From contig CANMSH010000002.1 in assembly GCA_947500525.1 (NCBI GenBank), forward strand, positions 434,001 to 498,000: DNA of 64,000 nucleotides, in the 5' to 3' direction. Positions 63,569 to 64,000 of this stretch are shown here, piece after piece (within the stretch, counting starts at the first letter, position 1; each line of letters starts with the position of its first letter). A model generated the notes under the pieces. It searched no databases, was not told the DNA's origin, and saw only the letters and a list, made by a program, of their open reading frames with translations. The translations under genes were made by a program, and so were the position numbers. The stretch is from an uncultured Flavobacteriaceae bacterium (GTDB taxonomy: Bacteria > Bacteroidota > Bacteroidia > Flavobacteriales > Flavobacteriaceae).

Positions 63569-64000
63569 TTGAAAGTATGCATCGCCGAAAAACCAAGTGT
63601 AGCTAGAGAAATTGCTTCTGTGCTAGGAGCGACGACCAAGCGAGATGGTTACTTCGAGGGAAATGGATATGCCGTCACCTTTACTTTTGGTCATTTGTGT
63701 ACTTTGTTTGAACCCAATGATTACAAGCCTCATTGGAAAAGTTGGGACTTGAATAACCTTCCCATGCTACCTGAAAAATTTAAAGTTAAGGTTGCTGAAA
63801 ACTCAGGAATTAAAAAACAGTTTAAAATTGTAAAAAGTTTATTTGACAAAGCTGATTTAGTTATAAATTGTGGGGACGCGGGGCAAGAAGGAGAACTAAT
63901 TCAACGATGGGTATTAGACCAAGCAAATTATAAAGGAGAAGTAAAACGTTTATGGATTTCATCATTAACTACTGAGGCCATAAAAGAAGGGTTTAAAAAT
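63569..64000 (+). CDS. topB: DNA topoisomerase III, N-terminal part (cut by window edge)
   Basis: 144 codons are visible from a TTG start. The Toprim domain begins KVCIAEKPSVAREIASVLGA and includes GHLCTLFEP and the acidic GDAGQEGELIQRWVL motif (DxD-type metal site), then VKRLWISSLTTEAI. Type IA topoisomerase that relaxes and decatenates DNA. No ATG in frame precedes the conserved start, so TTG is the initiator. The rest lies outside the window. Confidence 0.9.
   Translation, partial: MKVCIAEKPSVAREIASVLGATTKRDGYFEGNGYAVTFTFGHLCTLFEPNDYKPHWKSWDLNNLPMLPEKFKVKVAENSGIKKQFKIVKSLFDKADLVINCGDAGQEGELIQRWVLDQANYKGEVKRLWISSLTTEAIKEGFKN

Overview
The window is AT-rich chromosomal DNA of a member of the Bacteroidota, most likely a marine Flavobacteriaceae. 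Evidence: promoters carry the TAnnTTTG -7 element of this phylum; many genes belong to families typical of it (DUF4252, DUF4251, DUF5777, DUF6090, PF12869-like OB-fold proteins, fused E1 alpha/beta dehydrogenase, exonuclease-GIY-YIG fusion, sulfatase, S41 peptidases); and SCxxxD-type lipoproteins are frequent. No insertion sequence, prophage, CRISPR array or rRNA was seen. Both ends cut genes: a 5'-truncated membrane protein at the left and the N-terminal part of DNA topoisomerase III at the right.

Layout. 1-4.1 kb: end of a VWA/GATase-like membrane protein, a prohibitin, a carboxypeptidase-regulatory-domain protein and a membrane-anchored Cache-LytTR regulator. 4.3-10.2 kb: two paralogous envelope cassettes. 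Cassette A is monohaem cytochrome lipoprotein, YceI, OB-fold protein, DUF5777 barrel and HMA-like protein. Cassette B is PF03640-cupredoxin lipoprotein, OB-fold protein, YceI and DUF5777 barrel. They look like an uncharacterised envelope redox or lipid-carrier module, and both are preceded by the same 26-bp box at an identical distance from the promoter. 10.3-12 kb: tRNA-Leu(GAG), tRNA-Lys(UUU), aroK, a phosphoribosyltransferase and an S4 protein. 12.1-15.8 kb: an S41 lipoprotein and an ECF sigma/membrane protein/DUF4252 operon. 15.8-20.2 kb: an XRE regulator and M14 carboxypeptidase sharing a palindromic operator, an Lrp regulator and the E1 dehydrogenase. 20.4-24.8 kb: Dabb, cupin, haem-binding, DUF6090 and S41-TPR proteins.

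25.2-33.4 kb and 50.6-53.1 kb: a metallophosphoesterase, a membrane patatin-like protein, a secreted barrel-like protein, an LCAT-like acyltransferase and an endonuclease/exonuclease/phosphatase protein. All five promoter regions carry arrays of 2-3 short dyads of the type AGG-N5/6-CCT repeated every 21-23 bp. I do not recognise this element; it suggests a regulon split between two loci. 33.4-44.4 kb: sulfatase, S41 peptidase, a broken AraC gene, a long acyl-CoA dehydrogenase, an epimerase-like protein, two DJ-1/PfpI proteins (one an AraC regulator apparently starting at ATT), and an exonuclease-GIY-YIG fusion beside a stand-alone GIY-YIG protein. 44.6-50.5 kb: a 7TM sensor kinase, then a BlaI repressor with tandem operators, an M56-M23 fusion, an M23-LysM peptidase and a polysaccharide deacetylase, together a likely cell-wall surveillance and remodelling cluster. 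53.2-64 kb: small secreted proteins, a TIM-barrel epimerase, a TolB-propeller amidohydrolase, a GH113-like hydrolase, a peroxiredoxin-like protein, an EamA transporter and topB.

The two most interesting items are the duplicated cassettes with their shared promoter architecture and the dyad-array regulon. Several genes have decayed or unusual starts (ATT, GTG, TTG, or none), and three small gene relics are present.
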